Source of the DNA: Gimesia chilikensis
GTDB lineage: Bacteria; Planctomycetota; Planctomycetia; Planctomycetales; Planctomycetaceae
Length of the DNA: 64,000 nucleotides
Assembly (NCBI RefSeq): GCF_008329715.1
Contig: NZ_VTSR01000008.1
Span: 186,001 to 250,000, forward strand
Direction of reading: 5' to 3'
Of the stretch, positions 17,169 to 25,514 are shown piece by piece. Under the pieces are notes generated by a model. That model made no database searches. It was not told where the DNA came from and saw only the letters and a program-made list of their open reading frames with translations. Position numbers and translations under genes: made by a program. Numbering within the stretch: position 1 is the stretch's first letter; every line of letters begins with the position of its first letter.

Positions 17169-18563
17169 TCAATCGTCCTTTATCTTCTCACCCAGGCGGT
17201 CAATTTTCCAGCCTAAAAGTTTCGCGTTAATTTTGTCACTCAATGCGTGACACATTTCCAGAAAGACATCTGTCGCCCGATCCTCATTCAACTCGTGGGC
17301 AGAAAACTGTTTCAGCGTATGCTGCCGCAGGCTGGTTACGTCATCCAGCAACGCGATGAGTGCCGGACCATCCTGCGATTTATTGCCATCGAATTTCATC
17401 TGCTGATTCTCGATCTCAACCAGTTGCCTGATGTAGCTGTCCAGCCGATGTTCTTTCGATTTTTCACGGCGTTTCCGGAACCAGTGGAACAGCAGGTATC
17501 CGGCAATCAGTATTGATACGATAAAGGAACGCATCCCTTCGGTCGCCTCGACGAATTCAGAATTCATAAACGGCTTGAGCTCGGGGTTGTAAACATGATC
17601 TGCCCCGTCGTGCATGGGAAACCCCTGGTTCTCGCGGGCGAAGGTCTGCCCCTTGGCAGACAGTTCATTCAGATGTACCTGCCGGGAAAAATTCTGATGC
17701 AGTACCTGTGTTGTTACCTCCGTAATCAGATCGTCCGAAACCGATTCCCTGGTCAACAGCAGAGCACCACAGGCAACCGTGGGAAGGTTCCGCTCGGGTA
17801 CGACGCTTTGTTTTCGGGAATACATTCCTGCCGGGATCTCATACGGATAGAACTGGGTTTCCCTCCGCGTCAGGGCTCCGATATACGGAATTTCGAGCAG
17901 ACGATACTGACCGGTCTGCAGCAGTTTCTGTAAGAGCGGCGCTTCTACACCAACTGTCACGATAGCGGCATCCAGCTTCTTCTCACCGAACTCCTCTTCG
18001 ATCTGCAGATACGACAGATAGGCAGGCTTGATTTCATCCAGGTCCAGCTGGAGATGCTCCAGCAAAGGCAAGCTGGCAGCCAGATCGCCTGAGCCCGGCT
18101 GCCCGATCGCAACCCGTTTGCCTTTCAGATCATTCACATTTCTGACTTCGGAATCGAGGGGTACAATCACATGCACGGCCTGGGAAAACAGATTGGCGAT
18201 GAAACAGATTTCGTCTGTCTCAACTGGACCAGCCTGCCTGGGAGCCGCGGGCCCGGGCTTGCGTTCGATGAGCACATACTCAGCCCCCGGCTGGTAAAAC
18301 CCCAGATCGGCTTTGCCTGATCTCAGCAACTTCATATTTTCCAGCGAACCCTCTGTCTGCAGGATCTCGACTTCAATCGGTAACTGTTCCTGCAATCGTG
18401 CTTTGAGCTGTTCTGCGACCCCGTAATAACGCCCTTCCGGATGACCGGCGGCGATGGTGATCCGGTCCGGTAAGGCGGTCATCCAGCGGTAAGTCTGATG
18501 CAAAATTACCGGCAGAGAGATCAGGAGAATGACAACCAGGATCTTGAGGATAGTTCGTCTCAT
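17169..18563 (-). CDS. TAXI-family TRAP-type solute-binding protein
   Basis: A 464-residue protein. An N-terminal hydrophobic segment acts as a signal anchor, and a TAXI-type substrate-binding domain follows (~residues 33-330). The domain opening ITIAAGHPEGRYYGVAEQL, then LLRSGKADLGFYQPG and GKRVAIGQPGSG, matches the family. A second hydrophobic span (~residues 347-362) and a charged coiled-coil-like cytoplasmic tail follow. TAXI proteins normally deliver solutes to TRAP permeases, yet no permease gene is adjacent and the protein is tethered at both ends, so it may sense a ligand. The ligand is unknown. Confidence 0.8.
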   Translation of the reverse strand: MRRTILKILVVILLISLPVILHQTYRWMTALPDRITIAAGHPEGRYYGVAEQLKARLQEQLPIEVEILQTEGSLENMKLLRSGKADLGFYQPGAEYVLIERKPGPAAPRQAGPVETDEICFIANLFSQAVHVIVPLDSEVRNVNDLKGKRVAIGQPGSGDLAASLPLLEHLQLDLDEIKPAYLSYLQIEEEFGEKKLDAAIVTVGVEAPLLQKLLQTGQYRLLEIPYIGALTRRETQFYPYEIPAGMYSRKQSVVPERNLPTVACGALLLTRESVSDDLITEVTTQVLHQNFSRQVHLNELSAKGQTFARENQGFPMHDGADHVYNPELKPFMNSEFVEATEGMRSFIVSILIAGYLLFHWFRKRREKSKEHRLDSYIRQLVEIENQQMKFDGNKSQDGPALIALLDDVTSLRQHTLKQFSAHELNEDRATDVFLEMCHALSDKINAKLLGWKIDRLGEKIKDD

Positions 18564-18874
18564 ATGTCACTTCTTCGATGTATTCTCAAAAATAGTAATA
18601 CGGATAACCAACGGTAAAATGTGCACAGAATATCATACCCGTTTTGAGGCCGGTTATCTGCTTTTCAGCAGGAAATTGCAGCTTCAGTTACAGAGAAACG
18701 GATCAGACGACCGGGGTGCTGAAACTGTTTGCTGAATTCCCCAGTTTGCAGTGTCATTTGCCTTGGCGCTATTTTTTGGCGAACTATGCTAAGGGACGAT
18801 ACCTCTGTATCATGAGGGGATTATTGTGACTCCCCTGCCCTGTATCCCTTATTTTGAATAAGTGAGTGAATTCC
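18564..18874. other. Divergent intergenic region upstream of serA
   Basis: About 310 bases between divergent genes (TAXI protein and serA), so both promoters should lie here. Two short plus frames (68 and 61 codons) overlap each other and lack ribosome sites. No repeat or riboswitch-like element was recognised. Confidence 0.35.
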
Positions 18875-20500
18875 ATGTACCGAGTCCTGATCACGGACAA
18901 TCTTTCGCCAGCTGGTCTCAAAGTCCTCGAAGACAACCCGGAAATCGAAGTTGACGTTCGTTCCGGCCTCTCGCCGGAAGAAGTACGGGAAGCACTCAAG
19001 TCCGCTGATGGTATCATCATTCGCAGTGCCACCAAGCTGACTGAAGAGATTCTTCAGGGGCAGCCTCGCCTGAAAGCCATCGTCCGGGCCGGTGTGGGTG
19101 TCGATAACATCGACCGCGTCGCTGCGACTCGCGAGGGCATCATCGTCATGAATACCCCCGCTGGAAACACCACCAGTACCGCCGAGCAGACCATCGCCCT
19201 GATGATGGCCCTGGCCCGGAACATCGGTCCCGCTTATGCCACCATGAAAGAAGGCAAGTGGGAACGTAAAAAACTGACCGGAACCCAGGTCGCCGGCAAG
19301 ACTCTGGCCGTCATCGGTCTGGGTCGCATCGGTCTCTCTGTCGCCCAGCGGGCCCAGGGACTGGAAATGAAAGTCATCGGCTACGACCCGTTCATGTCAG
19401 CCGAACGTGCCGCTGAATACGGTATCGAGCTTTACAAAGAAGTCGATGAGATCGTCAAACACTGTGACTTCCTGACCGTACACACTCCGCTGACTGACGA
19501 AACCCGCGACCTGATCAACGCCGAGCGGATCGCCACCATGCGTCCCGGAGTGAGAATCATCAACTGTGCCCGCGGTGGAATTATTAACGAAGACGATCTG
19601 GCAGATGCTCTGGAATCCGGCAAAGTTGCTGGCGCTGCCTGCGACGTATTCACTCAGGAACCGCCGGAAAACCGTCGCCTGATCGACGCTCCCAACATGC
19701 TGGCCACACCTCACCTGGGTGCTTCGACAGACGAAGCCCAGGAGATGGTTGCCCTGGAAGCAGCCGAGATCATCACTGACTTCCTGACAAAGAACGAAAT
19801 CCGGCACGCCATCAACATGATTCCGGTCTCCGGTGCAGAAATGGCGGACCTCAAACCGCACATCGAACTGGGACATCGCCTGGGACTGTTCCTGTCACAG
19901 CAGACCTCAGGCAGCCTCAAAAAGGTACAGATCCAGTACCGGGGCGAAGTCGCCGAGAAGCAGACCAAGCTGATCACATCCAGCTTTACTGCCGGCCTGC
20001 TCTCACATTCATTCGAAGCCGAAATCAACATTGTGAATGCAACCGTCTTCGCCAAAGATCGGGGCATCGACATTTCGGAAGACAAGTCCACTGAAGTCGG
20101 CACGCTTTCCACTCTGATCTCTGCAACCGTTGAGACTGAGGATGGCAAGTTTTCCGCCGCCGGTACCATCTTCGGCCAGGACTTCCTGCGTCTCACCAAA
20201 CTGGATGAGTTCTACCTCGATGGCTATCTCGATGGCAACCTGCTGATCTACCGTCACAATGACGTACCCGGCCTGATCGGTTACATCGGCACCGTGCTCG
20301 GTAACCACAAAGTCAACATCGCCCACATGGCTCTGGGACGTCTCCAGAATCAGCCCGGTGGTGAAGCGATCGCTGTGCTGAACGTGGACGGCGATGTTCC
20401 TGACGAAGCCATCGCGGAAGTCTCCAGCCACAAAGATGTTTCCTGCGTGAAACTCATCAAAATGCCACCAGCGACCGCTCCCCTCTCCTGGTTGCAGTAA
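18875..20500 (+). CDS. serA: D-3-phosphoglycerate dehydrogenase
   Basis: First enzyme of serine synthesis: it oxidises 3-phosphoglycerate to 3-phosphohydroxypyruvate with NAD. At 541 residues it is the long form. The order is substrate domain, NAD domain with GLGRIGLSVAQRAQ (~residues 148-161), the catalytic Arg in NCARGGIINEDDL, the Glu in QEPPENR and the His in TPHLGAST, then an intervening ASB-type domain and a C-terminal ACT domain (from ~LLIYRHNDVPGLIG) that usually binds serine for feedback inhibition. ATG 18875 is preferred over the GTG three codons earlier. A 12-bp hairpin follows the stop. No other serine gene is adjacent. Confidence 0.95.
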   Translation: MYRVLITDNLSPAGLKVLEDNPEIEVDVRSGLSPEEVREALKSADGIIIRSATKLTEEILQGQPRLKAIVRAGVGVDNIDRVAATREGIIVMNTPAGNTTSTAEQTIALMMALARNIGPAYATMKEGKWERKKLTGTQVAGKTLAVIGLGRIGLSVAQRAQGLEMKVIGYDPFMSAERAAEYGIELYKEVDEIVKHCDFLTVHTPLTDETRDLINAERIATMRPGVRIINCARGGIINEDDLADALESGKVAGAACDVFTQEPPENRRLIDAPNMLATPHLGASTDEAQEMVALEAAEIITDFLTKNEIRHAINMIPVSGAEMADLKPHIELGHRLGLFLSQQTSGSLKKVQIQYRGEVAEKQTKLITSSFTAGLLSHSFEAEINIVNATVFAKDRGIDISEDKSTEVGTLSTLISATVETEDGKFSAAGTIFGQDFLRLTKLDEFYLDGYLDGNLLIYRHNDVPGLIGYIGTVLGNHKVNIAHMALGRLQNQPGGEAIAVLNVDGDVPDEAIAEVSSHKDVSCVKLIKMPPATAPLSWLQ

Positions 20501-20517
20501 GCTCATACAGGCTTAAT

Positions 20518-20557
20518 AGCCGCTTCATCAGTTCGTTTTTAAGCCGATGAAGCGGCT
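20518..20557 (+). terminator. Hairpin terminator of serA
   Basis: Perfect 12-bp inverted repeat AGCCGCTTCATC (20518-20529) and GATGAAGCGGCT (20546-20557) with a 16-base loop that includes five T residues. The stretch CAGCCTTTTCTGC follows. It starts 18 bases after the serA stop. The T tract is modest, so termination is likely but not certain. Confidence 0.7.
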
Positions 20558-20811
20558 CAGCCTTTTCTGCTAAAAATCCGCCCTCTCCCGGGAAAGTATT
20601 GATCATCAGGGTCCCTCCTGCATAAAATATCTGCGATAGAGGTACGTACCTGCCTAATTGAGTTTATTCCTCAAATTCCAATTGACTGCGGAATCTGTTA
20701 GGTTATCATTCCCGACAATTCGAATAGTTGAATCTACTTAAGTCGCTTCGGTTCTTATAGTACCTCAAGTTTGCCATAACCTTGTTCAGAGTTCTGGAGG
20801 GTGGGCGGCGT

Positions 20812-21462
20812 ATGATTTCAGCAACTTCCGGGAAGGCACTCTCGAGTGCCATGCAGGCGAGCGTACTGGCGCTCAATAAGACTTATTCGCCAGTCCACGT
20901 GATCTCTGCCAAGCGGGCATTCTGCCTGCTCAGCAAAGATATCGCTGAGGTCATCAGTGTCGAAGACGGCACCTTCATGAACTACGACTTCAGCTCCTGG
21001 ATCGAAATCAGCGAATTACGTTCGGAGTTCAACGAACGCAGCGAGCTCGAAGACTGGATCCTCACCGTCAATTACGAAATCCAGGTTCCCCGCGTCGTCC
21101 GGTTGCTCCGCTACGATCGCATCCCCAACAATACCATCAAGTTCAATCGACGTAACATTTTCATCCGCGACAGCTATCGCTGTCAGTACTGCCAGAAGAA
21201 ATTCAACGTCAAACAGCTCAGCCTCGATCACGTCGTCCCCCGCTCGCATGGCGGCGGCATGAGCTGGGAAAACATTGTCAGTGCCTGTCGTCGCTGTAAC
21301 ACCAAAAAGGGGGGGCGCACCCCGACCCAGGCCGGAATGAAACTTCTGCAGAAACCGGCCAAGCCCAGCCGTAACCCGGTACTCCTGCAGCAGGTGAAAC
21401 AGGCGAAATATGAATGCTGGAAAAATTTTGTCGGCACCAAAGAACTCATCAACTGTGACTGA
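20812..21462 (+). CDS. HNH endonuclease family protein
   Basis: A 216-residue protein with a C-terminal HNH nuclease fold. CQYC and CRRC form the zinc-binding Cys pairs, and LDHVVPRSHGG plus WENIVSACRRCNTKKGGRTP provide the catalytic His and Asn (~residues 123-170). The N-terminal 100 residues are variable and may recognise a partner or DNA. Stand-alone proteins of this layout are widespread in planctomycetes and cyanobacteria; whether they cut DNA in vivo is mostly unknown. A strong GGAGG lies 11 bases before ATG 20812, so I place the start there and not at the upstream in-frame codon (20782). It sits between serA and hom with no evident operon. Confidence 0.85.
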   Translation: MISATSGKALSSAMQASVLALNKTYSPVHVISAKRAFCLLSKDIAEVISVEDGTFMNYDFSSWIEISELRSEFNERSELEDWILTVNYEIQVPRVVRLLRYDRIPNNTIKFNRRNIFIRDSYRCQYCQKKFNVKQLSLDHVVPRSHGGGMSWENIVSACRRCNTKKGGRTPTQAGMKLLQKPAKPSRNPVLLQQVKQAKYECWKNFVGTKELINCD

Positions 21463-21690
21463 TCATTCGGTTCCAGCCCCTTAACCTGCCCCTGCTTTTC
21501 CAGCCTCTCCCGCACTCAGATCCTGTCACCAACTCCCGCATAATCGACATATTCCCTCTGTTCCTCTGCTCGATTTGTGCTGAATTTACGGGCCATGGTT
21601 CCACTGGCTCTCTCAACCGTCTATATTACGAGACGAATAATCAACATCCCCGCTGAAAGTCTACGCACCAGAAAGCCTCAGGAATCAGGA

Positions 21691-23004
21691 ATGTCGTCTT
21701 CTCCGTTAAACGTCGCCATTATTGGCATGGGAACCGTTGGTAGCGGTGTCGCAAAAATTCTTCTGGAACGAGCCGAGCAGATGACCACCCGCGCCGGGCG
21801 GCCGATTCATCTGAAACGAGCCGTCGTTCGCGATCTTTCCCGTCCCCGCGATATTGAGCTGGCCGAGGGTGTCCTGACCGACGATATTGACTCCGTCCTG
21901 AATGACGATTCCATCGATGTCATCATCCAACTGGTGGGGGGAATTGATCCCGCTTACGACATCATGCTGCGTGCCCTGGAAAGCGGTAAAGATGTCGTCA
22001 CGGCGAACAAAGCCCTGCTCTGCGAAAAAGGGGAAAGCCTCTATCAGCGCGCCCGGGAACTGGGACGTTGCATCTGCTTTGAAGCTGCCGTCGCCGGCGG
22101 GGTTCCTCTGATCGAAACCGTCACCCAGGCGATGTCCGCTAACCAGATCACATCCATCGAAGCGATTTTGAACGGCACCAGCAACTACATTTTGACACAG
22201 ATGTTTTCCCACGATGTCAGCTACGATGACGCCGTCAAAAGTGCCCAGGAAATCGGCTACGCAGAAGCCGACCCCGCAATGGACGTCGATGGCACCGACG
22301 CGGCCCAGAAACTGGGGATCCTCGTCCAGCTCTCACTGGGGATCAAGGTCAGCCTGGATCAGTTCCTGCGACAGGGAATCGATACGCTGTCTCTGGCAGA
22401 CCTGAAATACGCCGATGAACTCGGCTACACCGTCAAACTGCTGGCGGTCGCCAATCTGATCGACGGTCAACTGGAAATGCACGCCCAGCCGACTCTGATC
22501 CGCAACGACAATCCGCTGGCTCATGTCGAAGACGCCTACAACAAAATCGCCCTCGAAGGGGATGCGGTCGGCAAGATCTGGCTCTCCGGAATGGGAGCCG
22601 GACAGATGGCAACAGCCTCCGCAGTCGTCGCGAATCTGATCGATGTCGCTGTCGGACGGGCGGCACTCACATTTCCGCGACTCGACCTGTGGAATCCCCG
22701 GCACGATATCAAGATCATGCCGCGTGAAGAGATTTCACGTCGCTACTTCCTGCGGCTGAATGTAGAAGACCGCCCACACGTTCTGGCAGATATTACGAAC
22801 GTGCTGGGCGATCATGAAATCAGCATCGCCAGCCTGGTCCAGCACGAGGCACCGGAAGTCGATCCGAATGAAAGCTATTCGATTGTGCCTCTGGTCATCA
22901 TGACTCACCAGACCACCGAAGGTCGTTTTCAGGCAGCCAGCCGGGAACTGGAACAGCTTACCTGTATCCGCTCCCCGTTTGTCCGGATGCCGGTCAACGA
23001 CTGA
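21691..23004 (+). CDS. hom: Homoserine dehydrogenase
   Basis: It reduces aspartate semialdehyde to homoserine with NAD(P)H, the branch point to threonine and methionine. The 437-residue protein has the Rossmann motif GMGTVGSGVAK (~residues 11-21), the substrate-domain signature EAILNGTSNYILT (~163-175) and the catalytic-site stretch EADPAMDVDGTDAA. A C-terminal ACT domain (from about RPHVLADITNVLGD) implies feedback control by threonine or a related amino acid. The ATG at 21691 has AGGAATCAGGA just upstream; the open frame extends to 21577 but that part resembles leader. It ends 12 bases from a convergent gene. Confidence 0.95.
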   Translation: MSSSPLNVAIIGMGTVGSGVAKILLERAEQMTTRAGRPIHLKRAVVRDLSRPRDIELAEGVLTDDIDSVLNDDSIDVIIQLVGGIDPAYDIMLRALESGKDVVTANKALLCEKGESLYQRARELGRCICFEAAVAGGVPLIETVTQAMSANQITSIEAILNGTSNYILTQMFSHDVSYDDAVKSAQEIGYAEADPAMDVDGTDAAQKLGILVQLSLGIKVSLDQFLRQGIDTLSLADLKYADELGYTVKLLAVANLIDGQLEMHAQPTLIRNDNPLAHVEDAYNKIALEGDAVGKIWLSGMGAGQMATASAVVANLIDVAVGRAALTFPRLDLWNPRHDIKIMPREEISRRYFLRLNVEDRPHVLADITNVLGDHEISIASLVQHEAPEVDPNESYSIVPLVIMTHQTTEGRFQAASRELEQLTCIRSPFVRMPVND

Positions 23005-23016
23005 TCTGTCGCAGCG

Positions 23017-23853
23017 TTATTCTTTCTTTTCAGCAGCAGCCTCTTTCTCCGGTTTGGCTGCTGCTTCTTTTTTCTCCTCGGACTTTTCCTCAGCCTTTGT
23101 TTCAGGCTGTTTTTCAGCCGCTTCTTTCTCGGCTGGTTTTTCACCTTCCGCTTTCTCAGCTTCGGGCTTCGCTTCTCCCTCAGCCGGCTTCTCGCCGACA
23201 ACGGTTGCTTTTTTGATGTAGTCCAGCATCGGGTATTCCTGTTTCAGATAGGCATTGCCCTGAGCACGAAGCCGCATCTGATCGGGACCTGCTCCTCCCG
23301 GTGCCCCTTCACCATAACCATTGTAGAGCGAATCGACGACATCCATGCCTTTGATCACCTTCGCGAAAGGAGAAAAGCCCATGTTGTCCAGATTGGAATT
23401 ATCGCCGAAGTTGATGAAGAACTGGGTGGAGCGGGAATCCGGCAGTCCGGTTTTCGCAAAAGAGACATACCCGCGTTTGTTGGACTCAATCACGGGATCA
23501 TCCATGATATTGTTATCGGCCCACTTCGCATGCACTGCGGGATCACCCTGAATCCCGACCTGGGCCATGAAGCCGTCGATCACGCGAAAGAAAGCCACAT
23601 CATTGTAGAAACCTTCTTCGACGAGCTTCTTGAACCGCTCTGCCCCACGGGGTGACCAGGCGGGATGCACTTCCAGCAGAATGTCACCTTTGGTGGTGTT
23701 TAAGAGAACCTGAAAGTTTTCGGCATCCGAGGTTACCGGCTTTTCGCCAGCTGCTTCGGGAACTTCGGCATCGCCGGCCGTGGGAGTTTCACTGGTACAT
23801 CCCACCAGACAGGGCAGCAACAGGCATAACGCGAAGAGGGTGATACGTAACAT
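23017..23853 (-). CDS. Cyclophilin-type peptidyl-prolyl isomerase, lipoprotein
   Basis: Exported folding enzyme that catalyses cis-trans isomerisation of X-Pro bonds. The 278-residue protein has a lipoprotein signal with lipobox LVGC (Cys19). A cyclophilin domain follows (~residues 48-200), with FFRVIDGFMAQVG, STQFFINF and the usual LDNMGFSPFAKVIKGMDVV region. The C-terminal ~80 residues are a low-complexity Lys/Glu/Ala/Pro tail. ATG 23853 is preceded by AAGGAAAG; the TTG one codon earlier is less likely. It is probably tethered to the outer leaflet of the inner membrane or to an outer membrane. Confidence 0.9.
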   Translation of the reverse strand: MLRITLFALCLLLPCLVGCTSETPTAGDAEVPEAAGEKPVTSDAENFQVLLNTTKGDILLEVHPAWSPRGAERFKKLVEEGFYNDVAFFRVIDGFMAQVGIQGDPAVHAKWADNNIMDDPVIESNKRGYVSFAKTGLPDSRSTQFFINFGDNSNLDNMGFSPFAKVIKGMDVVDSLYNGYGEGAPGGAGPDQMRLRAQGNAYLKQEYPMLDYIKKATVVGEKPAEGEAKPEAEKAEGEKPAEKEAAEKQPETKAEEKSEEKKEAAAKPEKEAAAEKKE

Positions 23854-23912
23854 CAAATCTTTCCTTAAGTTTATCTGACTGAATTCAATAAAATGAAACT
23901 GATTAAGTTCGC

Positions 23913-24830
23913 TTAACTGTTTTTGATTTCCTGGCTGAGTTGCTCGAACTCATCCCGCAACACCGGCATCGCCCCGGATTGACTGGCCACCAGGCCTCCC
24001 ACACGATTGGCAAACAATGCTGCCCGATCCCAGGGCCAGCCCAGCAGGCGTCGCGAAATCAGAGCAGCGGTAAATGCATCGCCGGCTCCCACCGCATCAG
24101 CCACTTCAACCGGTGTCCCCGGAATATCATAGACTTCGCCTCCCGCGTAGATCAGGCATCCCTGTGAGCCACGGGTAATACAGGTCGCCTCGACTCCGTA
24201 ATCTGCCTGCAGTTGATCCGCGAACTTCTGCAGGTCGTCTTGAGAGACTCCCAAGAGCTCCGACAGAACCTCGACCTCATCCTGGTTCAGCTTGACAACA
24301 CGGGCCGCTTTGAGTGATCGCTCGATCCAGTCCCGATCGTAATACTTCTGTCTGAGGTTGATATCATAGACCACCAGGCAGTCATCGCTGGTCGCTGCCA
24401 GGCACTGATGAATCGCCTCTCGCGAGTCGGCTTCGCGCTGCGCCAGTGTTCCGAAGCACACGGCCCGGGCGTCGCCCATCAGTGTCGCCAGCGGAGCGGT
24501 AAAGTCAAGATGATCCCAGGCGACCTGTTCGTGAATCGTATACTGCGGATCGTTGGCGTCGGTGAACTCCACCGTCACCGTGCCAGTCGGGTAGTTCTCA
24601 TCGACCTGCACGTAATCCGTGGAGAGCTGTTGTTTTTTGAGAAAATCGAGCAGTTCCCGCCCCAGATCATCCTGGCCGACGCGCGTAACTACGGTCCCCC
24701 TGCATCCCAGTTGATTAGCCTGAAAAGCGACATTCGCAGGTGCCCCGCCCGGACGGCGGTCATCACCAAAACAATCCCAGAGTAATTCACCTAAACCAAT
24801 TACCAGCGGGAGTGACGCAGAATTATTCAT
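23913..24830 (-). CDS. PfkB-family carbohydrate kinase (fructokinase-like)
   Basis: A 305-residue ribokinase-superfamily sugar kinase. The first PfkB signature is in the RPGGAPANVAFQANQLG region (~residues 26-42). The second is DAVGAGDAFTAALISRRLLG (~residues 247-266), where the Asp of GAGD is the catalytic base. The opening VIGLGELLWDCF resembles bacterial fructokinases and related kinases, so fructose or another hexose is the likely substrate; this cannot be fixed from sequence alone. GGAG precedes ATG 24830 closely. It runs in the same direction as the cyclophilin gene, 60 bases upstream. Confidence 0.85.
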   Translation of the reverse strand: MNNSASLPLVIGLGELLWDCFGDDRRPGGAPANVAFQANQLGCRGTVVTRVGQDDLGRELLDFLKKQQLSTDYVQVDENYPTGTVTVEFTDANDPQYTIHEQVAWDHLDFTAPLATLMGDARAVCFGTLAQREADSREAIHQCLAATSDDCLVVYDINLRQKYYDRDWIERSLKAARVVKLNQDEVEVLSELLGVSQDDLQKFADQLQADYGVEATCITRGSQGCLIYAGGEVYDIPGTPVEVADAVGAGDAFTAALISRRLLGWPWDRAALFANRVGGLVASQSGAMPVLRDEFEQLSQEIKNS

Positions 24831-24953
24831 GGAACTCCGATTCCATTCTTGTTGATTTCAATTACACTGTTGATCAGTAATTCGATAAACCCGTCCAACA
24901 GCATTTCAGTTCATCTCTGCTGATACCATACCATATTCCGGGATAGAAATTCC

Positions 24954-25418
24954 ATGCATCGTATTTATGAATACCATCATTTGGTGACCAATGATGAAAT
25001 CGACGGACTGGGCCACGTCAACAATGTCGTTTACCTCAAATGGCTGCAGGACGCCGCTGTCGCCCACTCGGGAGCCAACGGCTGGCCCGCCCGCCGCTAT
25101 CGCGAACAGGGAATCGGCTGGGTCGCCCGCAGTCACTTCATCGAATACCTGCAGCCCGCGTTCGTCGATCAGGAAATCATCGTGCAGACCTGGATCTCCA
25201 ATCTGCAGAAGGTCAAATCCCTGCGCAAATATCGCATCATCCGTCCCGCTGATTCTGAACTGCTCGTCCGGGCCGAGACCAACTGGGCCTTCGTGAATTA
25301 CCAGTCCCTCTCCCCCTGCCGCATCCCCACAGAGGTCTCGGAATGTTTCTCCGTCATCTCCGATGAAGAAGCCCCCGAGCAGGCTGCATTTTCTGAGAAG
25401 TTCACGGACAAAACGTGA
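24954..25418 (+). CDS. Hotdog-fold acyl-CoA thioesterase
   Basis: A 154-residue protein of the 4-hydroxybenzoyl-CoA thioesterase/YbgC group. The opening VTNDEIDGLGHVNNVVYLKWLQDA matches the family signature, with Asp-Gly-x-Gly-His-Val-Asn-Asn around residues 16-24. Such enzymes hydrolyse acyl-CoA thioesters; a fatty acyl-ACP role is also possible. It has no close partner: it starts 120 bases from the divergent kinase gene and about 95 bases before the HerA-like gene, which follows in the same direction. Confidence 0.85.
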   Translation: MHRIYEYHHLVTNDEIDGLGHVNNVVYLKWLQDAAVAHSGANGWPARRYREQGIGWVARSHFIEYLQPAFVDQEIIVQTWISNLQKVKSLRKYRIIRPADSELLVRAETNWAFVNYQSLSPCRIPTEVSECFSVISDEEAPEQAAFSEKFTDKT

Positions 25419-25514
25419 TTTCTCGATCGCGGCCTGTTACCCTGTTAACATTCAGAGCTCCCTGGAACAGCGAGCCTTCCCGATCACACTTCCCGTTGCC
25501 CATCACGGTGTGCC

